Origin: Lingula anatina
Taxonomy: Eukaryota > Brachiopoda > Lingulata > Lingulida > Lingulidae
DNA length: 45,775 bases
Direction of reading: 5' to 3'
NCBI RefSeq assembly: GCF_001039355.2
Contig: NW_019774403.1
Coordinates: forward strand, 483,422 to 529,196
The translations under genes were made by a program, and so were the position numbers. This document shows positions 1 through 11,198 of this stretch, piece after piece. Each line of letters begins with the position of its first letter. The stretch's first letter is position 1. The notes beneath the pieces are model-generated. The model was not told where the DNA came from, made no database searches, and saw only the letters and a list, made by a program, of their open reading frames with translations.

Positions 1-560
1 ATATATATATAAATATATATATATAGTCGAAAAGTCCCTTCAATTTCCTCAATACATGAATGTACATTTAGCAGTGGTTATTCAAACGCACTTATCAGCG
101 CTAAAAAGCAAGTAGGAGATTAGTATATTCATTTCATGTTTTTCACATTTAGATTTATTTTACATTTTAAAAGATCTGCTTTCGTGACTAAGGATTTTTA
201 CATTTAGCACGAGTCATAGAACATTGTGGTGATTACAGAGAAAAGACAGAAACCGTAATATAACTAACGACAAAAGACGAAGATTTTATTTGGATCGTGC
301 AATTTTCATCCGGGTGAAAATTTGCTCTACGAGACTCTGCGAAAAATATATAGCATTTATGTCTTCTCCATCCCAGTGTACCACAAACTTTCATGGTCCA
401 ATTCACAACAAGAAGAAGGCAACAAAGAATATCTATTGTTCGAGATTTGGCCAAACAAGGCCGCTTTTCGTTTTTAGCCCGATTTTGGCTAACAGGGCAC
501 AGATATTAGTATACAACCTCAATAATAACACCTAACTAGAAAAGCACTCCGAGAGCGCAG
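1..560. other. Non-coding stretch, left edge
   Basis: It opens with a short AT dinucleotide run (1-25). Short overlapping open frames lie on both strands at 233-535, but they have no splice-site support, no recognisable domain and no codon pattern like the genes nearby. I see no gene here. The missing downstream exons of the GBP-like gene would be expected on the minus strand in this direction, but I could not find one. Confidence 0.5.
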
Positions 561-791
561 ACCTCCGCCAAGGCAGCGATTTTTGATTATTATTGATTGT
601 TGATTGATTATTGATCCGGATTACCACCAAAAACTAATCATCTCTTCCTTGGCCCACTTCTGACAGTTCCTGAAAATTTCATCAAAATCGGTCCATAACT
701 TTTTGAGTTATGTTGATGACAGACAGACAGACAGACAGACAAACAAACAGACAAACAGGGGTGAAAACATAACCTCCTTGGCGGAGGTAAT
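561..791. mobile_element. MITE-like repeat with cctccgccaagg termini
   Basis: The left end reads acctccgccaagg and the right end ccttggcggaggt, a near-perfect inverted pair about 230 bp apart. Inside are a TTGATTATTGATT-type run and a GACA/AACA tetranucleotide run (about 718-757). From memory this combination (aaaatcggtccataactttt, then a GACA run, then ccttggcggaggt) recurs widely in marine animal genomes. It has no coding capacity, so it would be a non-autonomous element. Its superfamily is not determinable here. Confidence 0.6.
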
Positions 792-1012
792 TAACCTATT
801 TGCACTTGTCCAAGCTGGGACGTAGTGTGTTTACCAGTAAAAAATACCCCCACTACCAATAAAGGCGTAGATCAGAGATTAGAACTCTAACAATATAATA
901 CAAGTAAATCTAAACACATGTAAATTCGCAGGCAGTAATATCCTCTCATCTTCCACAAGAACGCGTCCCTGTCAATTTATTGGAAAATTTAAATTGAAAA
1001 ACAAGAACTTAC

Positions 1013-2674
1013 TTCAGTTTGTTCAGATCCGTTTTCGATGGGACTCCCAGGGTGTTATAGACGACGACAGAGCTGATCAACAGGGTGGATAACAGTAGCC
1101 CAGCATCGTCTTCAAAATCTAGAAAATACCATTATTTATCTCACATAAAGATTGCAGTTGTAAGTAACAACAGGTATACCTGTCACACTTTGGAATTTTG
1201 TTATCTGTCGCTGACAAATCAAGTTATTCCAGACAAACCAAACTTTTTAAATTAATTAGATTTGACAAAATGGTGTTGTTAAGAAAGGTCAAAAATCGAT
1301 ACAATCTATAGCATGCAGATTTAACATTTTATAGTAATATTTATGCGGTTTTTACAGTCAACGAGGCGGTAGTACAGTATATGCGTATCTGTTACTTGAT
1401 ATCATGCATTCAAAGGGATTTTCTAGCCCACAATTGATTTTCTAACTCAGGCCTGTTGAAACCCGAATGTTTTTAACTCTTGTAATTTAGATTAAGCCCA
1501 GTCATGTATTTAACGATGAAATGAAAAGGGGAAGCAGCATGCATGTCTATATACCGGTAGCAACAAGATATACGGCAGATATGGGATATAAAAAATCCCT
1601 TGCCTTAAGTATCAAACTTTAAAAAAGGCAATCATTGAATATAAGTTTGCACGCAGCGCCCAATAGTTATAGTAGTAAGAAGTCCCAATCATACGTCTTA
1701 CTGAAATAGTGCAGTACTACACACCTGCACATATACATGCAAATCACATTTGCTTAAGAACGATCGAAATGCGCCTTACTAATCCCAATGCGCAGTACAG
1801 GCATTAGGATAAAGAACTGCATGGATAGCATCCTCACCCGAGGCATCAAAACATTAAAGGTGACAACAGTTTCCATGCTAACTGCTGATTATAGAAATTT
1901 ACTTTTTCATTTTTAAGTTCATAACACATTTTATATTTTTTGTGGATATCGATTTACATGTACCTTGTGGACACATTTGTGAGTCAGGTTTCTGCATTTA
2001 TAATCTACCTTAATTTTGGCATGTTTACAAGTCTTTTGAAGTTATGAAATAAATGCCCCCCCTACTCCCCCCCCCCAAAAAAAAAAAATTAAAAAAAAGA
2101 AATTTATTTTAAAGTGGAAAAGAAATTCTGGCAGTCATTTTATGGCTTTTACCTACCTTTTAGAAAATAAAATAAATATGGTCTTAAACGACAGAGTACA
2201 GCTGCGCGGTACAGGTAAATTTATGCCTGATAGGTCACAAAATTCCACAAAATGCTTTTTTTTTTTTACGAAACCTCACTGGCAGACTATTCCTTTAGAT
2301 CAATCGCATCAACACACATGCATGAGTGCACGCAAACACACGCACACACAAATGGGATGAATAAACAAACAAACAAAAAATAAATCAAGAATTAATCGAT
2401 ACAAGATACACTGTCCCCCCCCCCCCTGCACACACACAAGACACTACCTAAATTGACATGCAGAAAAACAACTGTGACGTCATCACTCTTAAGAACGCTG
2501 GTGCCTAGCCATGCTCCACAAGGTTTGGTTGTCTGAACCATGAACTCAGCAGACACAGTAAACGCTTTGGAAGAGCCAAGAAGTCTGTGGATATAAAATA
2601 TATTAAGTTTCGAGACAATTTGTTTTTAAATTAAGATTAAAAGTTATGGTTTTACGTGTGTGTGTGTGTGTGTG

Positions 2675-2740
<66 letters not shown>

Positions 2741-3658
2741 TCTAAAATTTGCATCGTGTGTTAATAAATTGACATACAATATGAACAGCTCAACGCCGTG
2801 CTCAAACGCGACTTTTCATAAACATGAAAATATGACGCGCTTATCATATTCCTTGCAAAATTCATCACCCACGATATATCATTTTACACTATAGTATAAT
2901 TTTACCACAAGACAATTTCGCTCGACTGTTGTTGGAGATGTGAGAAACGACAGACGGCACAGTCAGTCCGCATCTAGTGATTGCAAAGATAGGAGGCATC
3001 CCCTCGAAGGCAACAGTTGGACTATGTCCATGGCTTACCCCCCTTCGAACACCTTTTCTGGTGGCTGATCAGGCCAATCCCAGACTGCAGTTCTCACAGG
3101 TACATGTATATATTGCTGATGGGACTGCTCGAGTTCCTGCCCTCCTCTTCGCCCATGTTGCTTCAAATTCAGCATTCAGCTTGTCCGCAAACAATTCTCC
3201 TTTTTTTTCGTTTTTCAGAATTCCACTAGGATCAACCTTATCATTTAATATATTTGAGGAAATTCCAGAAAACGCACTGCTTCACTTACTATGACCATGT
3301 TGTGAAGAGTGTGACAAATAAATAAATAAATAAATAAATAACGGGATTAAAACAGAATAAAACAAAAGTTCACGTTTTTGTGATTCACTTACCTGGACAC
3401 TACATACGCCTTTCCTGTCATGGGTTCCCCACAGACGGCCATCACACAGACTGGGCCCTCTATACCACCTATCAACTCTGCCGCTTTTTCGATCAGATTT
3501 AACTGTCGTCTTCTCTCCCCAACCACGTCCAGGACCGACCCTTTCTCGGGGTTGTACAGGAAATCGTTGGGTAAAATCAACGGAATGGACAACTGCGGAC
3601 AGTCCTTCGTGAAGGGCTCCACTCGGAATCCTCGTTTTCGCAGCTCCGAACTGGCCAT
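1013..3658 (-). CDS. Guanylate-binding-protein-like (GBP/atlastin) gene, 5' exons, partial
   Basis: Three exons on the minus strand splice in frame: 3658-3393, 2584-2448 and 1118-1013. Each has good GT/AG signals, and together they give about 169 residues that run off the left edge. The order matches the GBP G domain: GPVCVMAVCGEPMTGKAY is the P-loop strand (compare the family pattern VVAVxGxxRTGKSY), followed by RLLG, a TTKP stretch at switch I, VTVVFLHVNL where the family has the strand and DTEG, then LLISSVVVYNTLG matching the LLSSxxxYN helix. The P-loop serine is alanine and the DxxG motif is missing, so GTP hydrolysis is doubtful. GBPs are large dynamin-superfamily GTPases of cell-autonomous immunity. 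A further exon ending at 3752 upstream could be 5' UTR or extra N-terminal coding. Family assignment is good; functionality is uncertain. Confidence 0.65.
2655..2740. repeat. (TG)n-(GA)n compound microsatellite
   Basis: About 27 TG units with two CG interruptions run into about 15 GA units. It lies in the intron between the second and third GBP-like exons. The open frame across it is only repeat translation. Confidence 0.95.
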
Positions 3659-3751
3659 CTGGGCGACGATTTGCCTGCGATTTACCCCGTATTTTACTTA
3701 TCAGATGGCACGGTAATTTTCACTTATTTTTGGAATTTGATATAGACTTAC

Positions 3752-3925
3752 TTCATCCAAAGTTGAATAATGTGGAATATCAAGCAGTCTCCATAACTCG
3801 CTATTATACGGGCAAACAGACGTAGTCCAACTTTCCCCCCAGCCTGCTAAAATAGATCTACACAGGTGGCTGTAGGGTCTAATCAGGCGACGTCCACTCA
3901 TCAAAGCACTATATTGATTATGCAA
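3752..3925 (-). other. Possible upstream exon of the GBP-like gene
   Basis: On the minus strand an open stretch ends at a strong donor (gaa|gtaagt, donor at 3751-3746). It could join in phase 0 to the ATG at 3658 through the acceptor cag just before it, but that acceptor has a poor pyrimidine tract. A second acceptor 16 bases further upstream would make this exon 5' UTR instead. The encoded residues match nothing I know, so UTR is the likelier reading. Confidence 0.35.
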
Positions 3926-4129
3926 TCTTAAATCTCCTTTGTTTGCACCGGGGAATCGAAATCGAGGAAATCGATATCTATATGATTGATCGGTTATTCT
4001 TTGAAGATCAGCTGAGGCTTGGGCTTAGAAGTATTGGGCGATAAAGGGCATTGTTTTGCAGTGTATCGAATTCCAATTAACAAGTGTTTGAACAGAATCA
4101 CAGCCTGTGATTTTGATGTTAAATATCTT

Positions 4130-4152
4130 AATATTTGCAGATGCAGGGTTTT

Positions 4153-4187
<35 letters not shown>

Positions 4188-4770
4188 GTGCGTGTGCGTA
4201 TGTGTGTGTGTGAAGATATGTGCTTTGTTACCATTCAATTACAATGATGATCAACGTTTTGCCTTTTAAAATAATTTCAATGTTAAATATTTATTTGTGT
4301 ATTTATTTATTAATCTATTCATTTATTCTATTCATTCTTACTTCGAAAGACGTGCCTTCTGAGGGCACACGTGTTAACGCAACGTGCTGTAAAGCAACCC
4401 GATGCGGTCCTTATCAAGATGGAGAGATAGGCCTACGAAGTTTCTTTTCAATCTTGTTTACATTAAAATACAGTTAGTTTCAGCACATCTCTCCAACAAG
4501 CAAAGATGATATGATATGGGCGAACCTAAAAGAACGAAGGCTATTTTTGTGTGAAATAGCCAGTTTTTCCAGAAATTAGCATACAAATAATTACGCACCT
4601 TACGTATATGATATAAAACTGAAATGCAAATTTGCGTTCGGACACTAATATTATTGTAATAGTGATCGTTTAGTCTGTATCAAAAGATCATAACAATGCT
4701 CGAATGCATGATCAAAATCCGTTTTAATTAATTTTAGCACCACTTAACCCTGATTTTATTGTCTTTTAAC
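4130..4770. repeat. Repeat unit, copy 1 of 3 (about 0.65 kb)
   Basis: The unit starts with a CT run (4154-4185) followed by TGTG, then an AT-rich part, a block around acgcaacgtgctgtaa and tatcaagatgga (about 4375-4425), and ends near ttttagcaccact. The same order recurs at 4850-5605 and 12330-13010. The ORFs within it do not agree between copies, so it is non-coding. Confidence 0.75.
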
Positions 4771-4849
4771 TTTGTAGGGCACATGATGAAAAATATCCAC
4801 CTTACTTCGGAAATTCATTTGCTTATGAGAAACAAACCGCAACATGCAT

Positions 4850-5605
4850 TTTTTTAGCAAATCACCCCCTCATTCCCCTCCCCCCCTCTCTCTCTCCCTC
4901 TCTCTCTCTCTGTCTCTCTCTCTCTCTCTCTCTGTCCATATGTGTATGTGTGCGAACGAGCGCGTATGTATGTATGCGTGCTTTGTGACAATGATACTTA
5001 ACGTGTTGATGTATATTATTAATCCATATGTTAATTAATTTTATGTGTATTTATTTATTTTTTTATATTTATCTGTTCAATACTCTCAAATCGAAAGACG
5101 TGTGTCCTTGTAATTTTGAAAAGGCACGTGTCTATGCAACGTGCTGCAGGAACCAGACACTGTGCTTATCAAGATGGACAGATGCAAAGTTTCTTTTCAT
5201 CCTTGTTTACGTAAATAATTCAAATAGTTGGAGCATAAGCAAAGATTAAACCGTTTCTCATGATTTCAGTTTATCTTTGCTAAAAATATAGACAGTGACT
5301 TGCACATTCTCAGCTAAACAAAGAGGTCAGTTCTTCTAGAAGTTTCTCCTGAGGTATGGCCGTATTGAAAAGAACCAAGACTATTTATGTGTTAAAATAC
5401 GAAATTTGCTATAAATTAGCTTTCACAAAATCATGCATCTTACGTACCGGTAAATGTCCGGACACTTTTAATGTCGAAATATTGTAATGAAAATCGCTTA
5501 GCCTGTATCAAAAGATCATAAATTAAATGTGTTCGAATGAGTGATCAAAATTATTTTTAATGAATTTTAGCACCATTAATCCCATATTGTACTTTCATAT
5601 TGAAG
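4850..5605. repeat. Repeat unit, copy 2 of 3, tandem to copy 1
   Basis: It has the same order of blocks as the 4130-4770 unit: a CT run (4886-4935), cacgtgtctatgcaacgtgc (about 5126), cttatcaagatggac, the shared tgtatcaaaagatcataa stretch (about 5506), and ttttagcaccatt. It adjoins copy 1 directly, so the pair is a tandem duplication. Confidence 0.75.
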
Positions 5606-5994
5606 GTCGAGAATAAATGCTTAAGTAAGCGCTAGCTCGACCCTTTTCTGCCGATAAATTTATATTGTTTTGTTTTACGTCAGTTTTTTAAATAAATCAT
5701 TCAATAAAAGTTTCGGATCTAGTTTGTGTTATCCAAGATTTTGCACAAGCAATGGTCTTTAAGAAAGGTATCATCGATGCAGCATAACTGGAGCATAAAA
5801 AGCATTTTTTTGCCGCTTTCTTTGTTTTTTAGGATTAGCTTTAAAACATATGTGCCAAAATTTCTAAATAATAACCATTTATTTATTTGAAATTACAGCA
5901 TGGGGTTTCTATGATTGTTAGGCAGACATACTTTGTTTTGTGCAGATTACATATTCATTTTATTTATTCATTTTCTTTTTTACTGTAAACTCTA

Positions 5995-6038
<44 letters not shown>

Positions 6039-6375
6039 GCATCTAAAGATGAGCAGCTCTAAGTAAAAAAACGTTTTGTTTTGGATAAGCGAGAGTGAGG
6101 ACTGCGATGTGCTCCTAAATACATATTTATTCAAGTACTCAAATGGGAGACCAGCTTTAACAGTTTTTTTCTCTAAATAAAATGATCTAACATTATTGAA
6201 CAGGGTTTCATGCTGATTATTAAAAACTTACAAGTACATACTGCATGCGGCAATACAATGTGGTCTAACTTAAATTCAAACTATCGCTATTACTGTAACG
6301 ACCTCAAATGTGTATATTTGCAATGGTACTAGGACTTTTCTCTTTATTGTCTGCTTATTGCAAACCAATAAATAC
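5606..6375. other. Intergenic, with AAT microsatellite
   Basis: An AT-rich spacer with an (AAT)n run at 5995-6038 and no credible coding frame on either strand. It separates the tandem repeats from the OLF-1 promoter. Confidence 0.6.
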
Positions 6376-6643
6376 CATTTATATCCTCACATAATTTGTG
6401 GGCGAGCGTACCCTCCCAACCCCTCTATCTCTTTCTGATCGTAGCGAATCACGACTCTGGAAAAAATGGATTAGTCGATTTCGTTTAATTAATTTCTTCT
6501 ACGCAAAACGTAAGGTATATAAACCAACGCTTTTTAGCTGAGCAGCGCAGTTGGCACTGTTCGTCAAAGACTGCTCGTTCCTTAGGACGTCAAACGCTCT
6601 CTTCAGCTGAAGCTGCGGTAAAATTCAAGTCAACGGCAATACC
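6376..6643 (+). promoter_or_regulatory. OLF-1 promoter and 5' UTR, TATA box at 6516-6523
   Basis: TATATAAA at 6516-6523 is followed about 32 bases later by gcgcagtt (around 6546), a fitting initiator position. The region from atatcctcac (about 6381) through aatcacga and the TATA box to the ATG at 6644 aligns by eye with the promoter of the SleB gene at 13259-13513. The two are a duplicated promoter now serving unrelated proteins. Confidence 0.75.
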
Positions 6644-8010
6644 ATGAAAAGTTTACCTTTTTCACTCCTCGTTTCGTTGGTTGTGGCATTTGCGGTCGCT
6701 GGAGCAAATGCGTACAGCGGGGGTCAGGCATTGTTCACGAAGATGATTGAATTATTTCACATCAACCACCGCCTTGAGTATGTCACAAATCAGATTGCTG
6801 AAGACTGTCCGTACTTCTTCGCCAAGAGAGAGCATTATGAAAAGATTAATAAATATGTTGGCAAAAGAGGGCTTGTCGCTGAAGAAGACAACATCAACCT
6901 GGAGCTGCAACTGGCAAAATACTCCCTGGAATTCATGAAACAAGCTCTTTTGGACTGCAGACGAGGTAAGTCCCTTTCGAAAACTTGGGCGTGCAATTGA
7001 TATACGACAAAACGACATTGTACATACCACATTTAATCCTACATTTGTTTCTTGGTTGTGTTAATTTGATCGAATTGGAAATGTAAATTTTTTTTATTTT
7101 AATATTATTTGAATATTAATTTTTTTAATAATTGTATTCAAATGACAAGATGATAGATGATCTTTCAAAATCAAAATGTAATTAATGGCTTTACTAAGGG
7201 GTTCGTTTATTCTTTGTTACAGTGAACTGTTCTTCGGAAAGCAACATACGCATAGAAAAATATTCAATCTTATTCCAATATACCACGGCCAGATCTTCTT
7301 ACTCCGCTTGGATGAAGGATTCTCAACCATTAACTCCTAACGAAGCAAGTAAAGTTTATTATTTTCATGGGTATTCCAACAACAAAGTTGTTGTGTTCGA
7401 CACTTTCACAGCTATGAAGCAAGGCACTCAATCCGCGTCATTTACACTTCCCTATTCCTTTGCCGGCACGGGCCATGTCGTGTATTGGGGCAATGTGTAC
7501 TATCGTCGACTAAATACGCAGAATATCATAAAGTATGATCCCCTGAAAATGAAGACCATAGTGAAACAGGTGAACGATGTGGATGCGGGAAACACTTGCC
7601 GCTATGCCTGGGGCGGTTACACCACCACTGACTTTGCCGTGGACGAGTACGGACTGTGGTTAGTTTACGGGAACAGGAGTAACATCTGTTACCTGGTCAT
7701 CGCCAAGATCAACCCGGACACTCTCGACGTGGAGAAATCGTGGGAGACGACCATTGATATCAGGGGCGTTGGAAACACGTTCATGAAATGTGGCGTGCTT
7801 TACGCCACGAATTCCTACAACGCTCAGTCCAATTACATCCGCTATACCTATGACACCAACACTGGGAAACAAGAGTCGCTTTCCTCGTCTAAGATCCCGT
7901 TTAGGCAACCTGGGACAAGCAATGCCATGCTAGATTACAACCCCCATGATGGCCTTCTGTATTATTCTGACAGAACTTACGGATATCTTGCAACGTTTCC
8001 AATTGTCTAA
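6644..8010 (+). CDS. OLF-1: secreted olfactomedin-domain protein without EGF repeats
   Basis: Two exons, 6644-6965 and 7223-8010, join by a phase-1 intron (ag|gtaagt...ttacag) to give 369 residues. Residues 1 to about 23 are a signal peptide (cleavage after ANA). Residues 28-107 are a helical neck with single cysteines in EDCPYFF and LLDCRR. Residues 109-369 are an olfactomedin domain: [80 protein letters not shown] domains are five-bladed propellers of about 250 residues acting in extracellular assembly and adhesion. Unlike its paralogues the neck is not split by an intron at the G|KR junction and there are no EGF exons. Ligand unknown. Confidence 0.9.
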
Positions 8011-8051
8011 TCAGTGTAACAAGATTACGGCTTTAGAAAAGAAACCCAAGA

Positions 8052-8057
8052 AATAAA
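8052..8057 (+). promoter_or_regulatory. Polyadenylation signal of OLF-1
   Basis: AATAAA 42 bases after the stop, within a 3' UTR block (agtgtaacaaga...ccaagaaataaaaag) shared by all complete OLF genes here. A GT-rich stretch (tggtgttgtttgt) follows and a long (GT)n run lies at 8129-8164. Confidence 0.8.
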
Positions 8058-8127
8058 AAGTTGAAACTATGGTGTTGTTTGTCAGAATCTCTCTTTCTCA
8101 CACGATGCGTGTTTGAACGTTTGTCAT

Positions 8128-8128
<1 letters not shown>

Positions 8129-8164
<36 letters not shown>
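8129..8164. repeat. (GT)n microsatellite behind OLF-1
   Basis: About 18 GT units. A GT run sits at the matching position behind the OLF genes ending at 21109, 27635 and 34064, so it was inherited with the duplicated 3' end. Confidence 0.9.
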
Positions 8165-8166
<2 letters not shown>

Positions 8167-8483
8167 GGGGGCGCGTTTGTTCTTTGAGGGTGGATTGCTA
8201 GGCGTGTGTTTGGGTTAAAATACACATTTTCAAGATAACAAAGGTCGTTCAAGACTTGTTACCACAAGTGGGCCTCGCATATTCTTTTAAATCCCTCGTC
8301 GTTTTTTATTGGTGGCTTTTAATTCACTGCCACACCGGCATGTTAGTGGGAGGAGGTGGGAGGGGGGGGGGGCGTGCCGAGCCCTTGATCACTTTGCTCA
8401 AGACAACATGGAGCGTTGGTGCTTCTGTAAGCAATAGGGATTTGTGTGCATGTGCCGCAAATTTGTACATTCGTAAATCGTGT

Positions 8484-8545
8484 GATCAGTGTAACAAGGT
8501 GTCGGCTGCATATAAGCAAGCCAAGAAATAAATTGTTGAAACTGT
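8484..8545 (+). pseudogene. Orphan copy of the OLF 3' UTR
   Basis: gatcagtgtaacaagg, then gcaagccaagaaataaa and ttgttgaaact repeat the 3' UTR of the OLF genes, including AATAAA at 8527-8532, but no OLF reading frame precedes it. A G-rich tract at 8342-8372 also resembles the G-rich tract found behind other OLF genes. This looks like the surviving tail of a lost OLF copy or a tandem duplication of the OLF-1 3' end. Confidence 0.6.
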
Positions 8546-8559
8546 TGAAACTAACAAAG

Positions 8560-10555
8560 GTCATTTATATAAGACATAAACAAACGCAATTTGAAAATTA
8601 TCTCCATCCATTGTGGTATAGATTAATGCAATGCAATCAAAGTCTACTTAGATATAATATAATACTGGTGTATCGGGAGGAGGGGAGCGTATTCCGACCC
8701 TTTCTTTTCCTGAAAAGAGTTTTAGCTAAAAAAATCATAAGCATGATAATGCACTGAGTGCCAAATATTTTCCTTTAACGGCACCGTGGTGTTTCAATAC
8801 TAGTTATCTTTGGGCGGAGGTGGGGTTTTGGAGTTTTTGGGGGAGATGGGGTGGGCAATAACAGAAGTTATGAAATGTATCAAGAGAAAATAAGATGATT
8901 GATGTACATGTACATGTGTAAAGGTATCAATATCCATAATATGCATGATATGGGCATATTCAAATGAGACCAAATTGATATGCTGGTCGGGTAATGGGAT
9001 TTCGGAGAAAGTAAAAACTACCTCGTACCTAAAAACACTGCTTTATACCTTTCTGAAGGACTTGAAAGATCCTTCTCCCATGTATACATGTACAGTATAA
9101 AATTTGGTAAGCTGCGGAAAAAGTCTCTAGAATGCGGTAGGTAAGATTCCGGGCGCAGGTCGCACGTCGGAATATAACAATAGAACGTTCAGCTGGCGTC
9201 CATTTTGAGATACAAAATGAGAGGGCAGCTATTTTACTGTAGTAATTATTTCTGTTTTCATTATAGACAGCTAAAAAAATTGAAAATAATTTAATACCAT
9301 AAAGACGTTCATTTCGTCTGCTCTATAGACATTTGCTACTTCAGAGACATACTTGCTTTCTGTCTCCTTTCTTGCTATTGCTTGATACATAGGGTAATTA
9401 TAATATATGTGCCTTGCCTGTCCTCTCTGCAGCATCCGAGATCAACCACAGTCGTACTCACAAATGCGCTTTAGATCAGTAAGATTGTCACACCATTAAT
9501 TTCACTTGTTTTTGTTTATGAATCATCACTGATTTAAAAACTGATTTAACAGGGGCGGATCCAGGATTATTTGAAGGGGAGGGGGGGTCTGCGGATTCGA
9601 AGCCCCCCCCCCCCCCTTAATCCCCCTAAACTGTTTTAAGTAGCATTTTAATCCTATTATCATAACAAACATAACTTACGGTACTGAAAATCTACATATC
9701 GATTTAAGTATCAATTTCGTTGTTTACTTATTCACTTTCAATTTATGCAACTCCTTAATTCTGATATTCTAAGGTGATTTCCATAGAGGAAAATATATGC
9801 ATAGAATTAAAAAGATACCATCTAATGTTACAGAACTCATATATATTCAGCATCAAAATGTGCCCTTTTAAAGTCAGGAGCCTAATAGCGATTGTGTCTA
9901 CGTGTATTTTGCAAAAGTGTCATCCACTACTGTTTTCTTTACACGCTAGAATTGTATCCAAATGAAGTGCATCTTATTTTGTTTAGGTAACTTTTTAAAT
10001 ATTCAAATACATTGTACATGTAAGAGCTGAACCTATGCCTGTCGTTTACGTTTAAAATTGTTTATGGCATCAAAATACACTGTTCATGTAGTTGGCCACT
10101 CTGATAATGAAAAAAAAAATACTTTTTTTATGATTCATTTCTTAATGTCCCTGTTAATGTTAAAATGAAGCTTGTTATTTACTCGCTTGAATTAAACCGA
10201 GTCAGCGATTACGTGCATCTCTCCACGTTCTCATCGCACAGAAATGCAAAGTTTGAACAGTGTTTTTTATTTCGTAATACAAAGGGGATGCAACGTGTCT
10301 GTGACAGATAAGAGGTACATTTGCTTAAAATAATAATTTACTCTAGGCTCACATGCGGCACCAAGCGGGTTTTGTGGTAAGAAACCGCAATCAAATTTAC
10401 ACCCTTCTTACATCTTACTTCAGGTTAAGGGAAAAGGTATCTAGATATCCTCTTCCCCCGATAGTCACCGAAATATTGGAAGTAAACCACCTGAAATTGA
10501 AAAGTATTACTGCTTTACCCCTTTAATTATACAGTTTATTCCTACTGCAAAACAA
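8560..10555. other. Intergenic, no gene seen
   Basis: AT-rich sequence without credible splice-linked open frames. At 9551-9640 there is an aggggcggatccaggatt motif followed by G-rich and C-rich tracts, a type of repeat end I associate with marine invertebrate genomes. A related motif in inverse orientation occurs at 11118-11160. Confidence 0.5.
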
Positions 10556-10855
10556 AGATGAAATTGTTTTCTGGACATTAGTTTACCTTGTAGACAATAT
10601 TCGTGGGCCGAGTTTCTGCATTTAATGTCTATCTTTTTATAACATTTTCCCAAACAATTTGTTTATTTACACACTTTGTTGTTCACAAGTCTTTTAAAGT
10701 ATAAAAATAAATGGACACGGCCATACACCAAAAACAAATTTCGTCGGAAGTGGAATACAAATCCTTGAAATCACATATTGGTTTTAGCTATCATTTTGAA
10801 AAGAAAGTAAATATGGTAGAACACAGCTCCTACAAATGTGTTTGCATTGCAACCC

Positions 10856-11160
10856 CAGTGTCGGATTAAGAGGGGGGGTCAGGGGGTCTTCACAACTCCC
10901 CCATTCTGTTTCTGAAAAATATATCACGCCAATATTCCCCTCTAGAATTTTCTAGAATTTTCTAGAATTTTGAATAGCTAAATCATAGTTCTAAACCGTA
11001 CCAACCGGCACTGTTTGCTCTCCGAAACACCAAAATTCTTTCGGAGCCCTTGAGCAGGCCCCGAACCCCACACCAAAGGGGCGATGGTCGGCTTTGCATC
11101 CGAGGCCTGTCGTTCCGTACCCCCCTTTAAATATTCCTGGATTTGCCCCTGACCCCTACC
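10856..11160. mobile_element. Probable non-autonomous repeat with G-rich and C-rich ends
   Basis: It is bounded by gtgtcggattaagagggg on the left and by cctggatttgcccctgac on the right, the latter being an inverse form of the end seen at 9551. It holds three tandem copies of a ttctagaatt motif (about 10943-10975). No coding capacity. Boundaries are approximate. Confidence 0.35.
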
Positions 11161-11198
11161 CTAATACACACACACAAAACACTCTACAGGTACCTAAA

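Noticed and set aside
561-791. Direct GACA/AACA repeats taken as a CRISPR-like array
   Set aside because: They are a plain tetranucleotide microsatellite inside a eukaryotic repeat element; there are no spacers and this is a nuclear animal genome.
2646-2894. Open frame with long CV and RE dipeptide runs
   Set aside because: It is a translation of the TG and GA microsatellites inside an intron.
2977-3294. 105-codon open frame in the GBP-like intron
   Set aside because: Its counterpart in segmental copy B is not open, and there are no splice signals or domain.
4219-5249. Hydrophobic short frames in the 0.7-kb repeats (IYLFFYIYL type)
   Set aside because: They translate AT-rich TTTATTTA runs; frames do not agree between the three repeat copies.
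7660-7908. Minus-strand open frame opposite the OLF-1 exon, with counterparts at 32057-32269 and 33714-33926
   Set aside because: It is a mirror of the conserved OLF coding block; the repeated appearance only reflects conservation of the sense strand.
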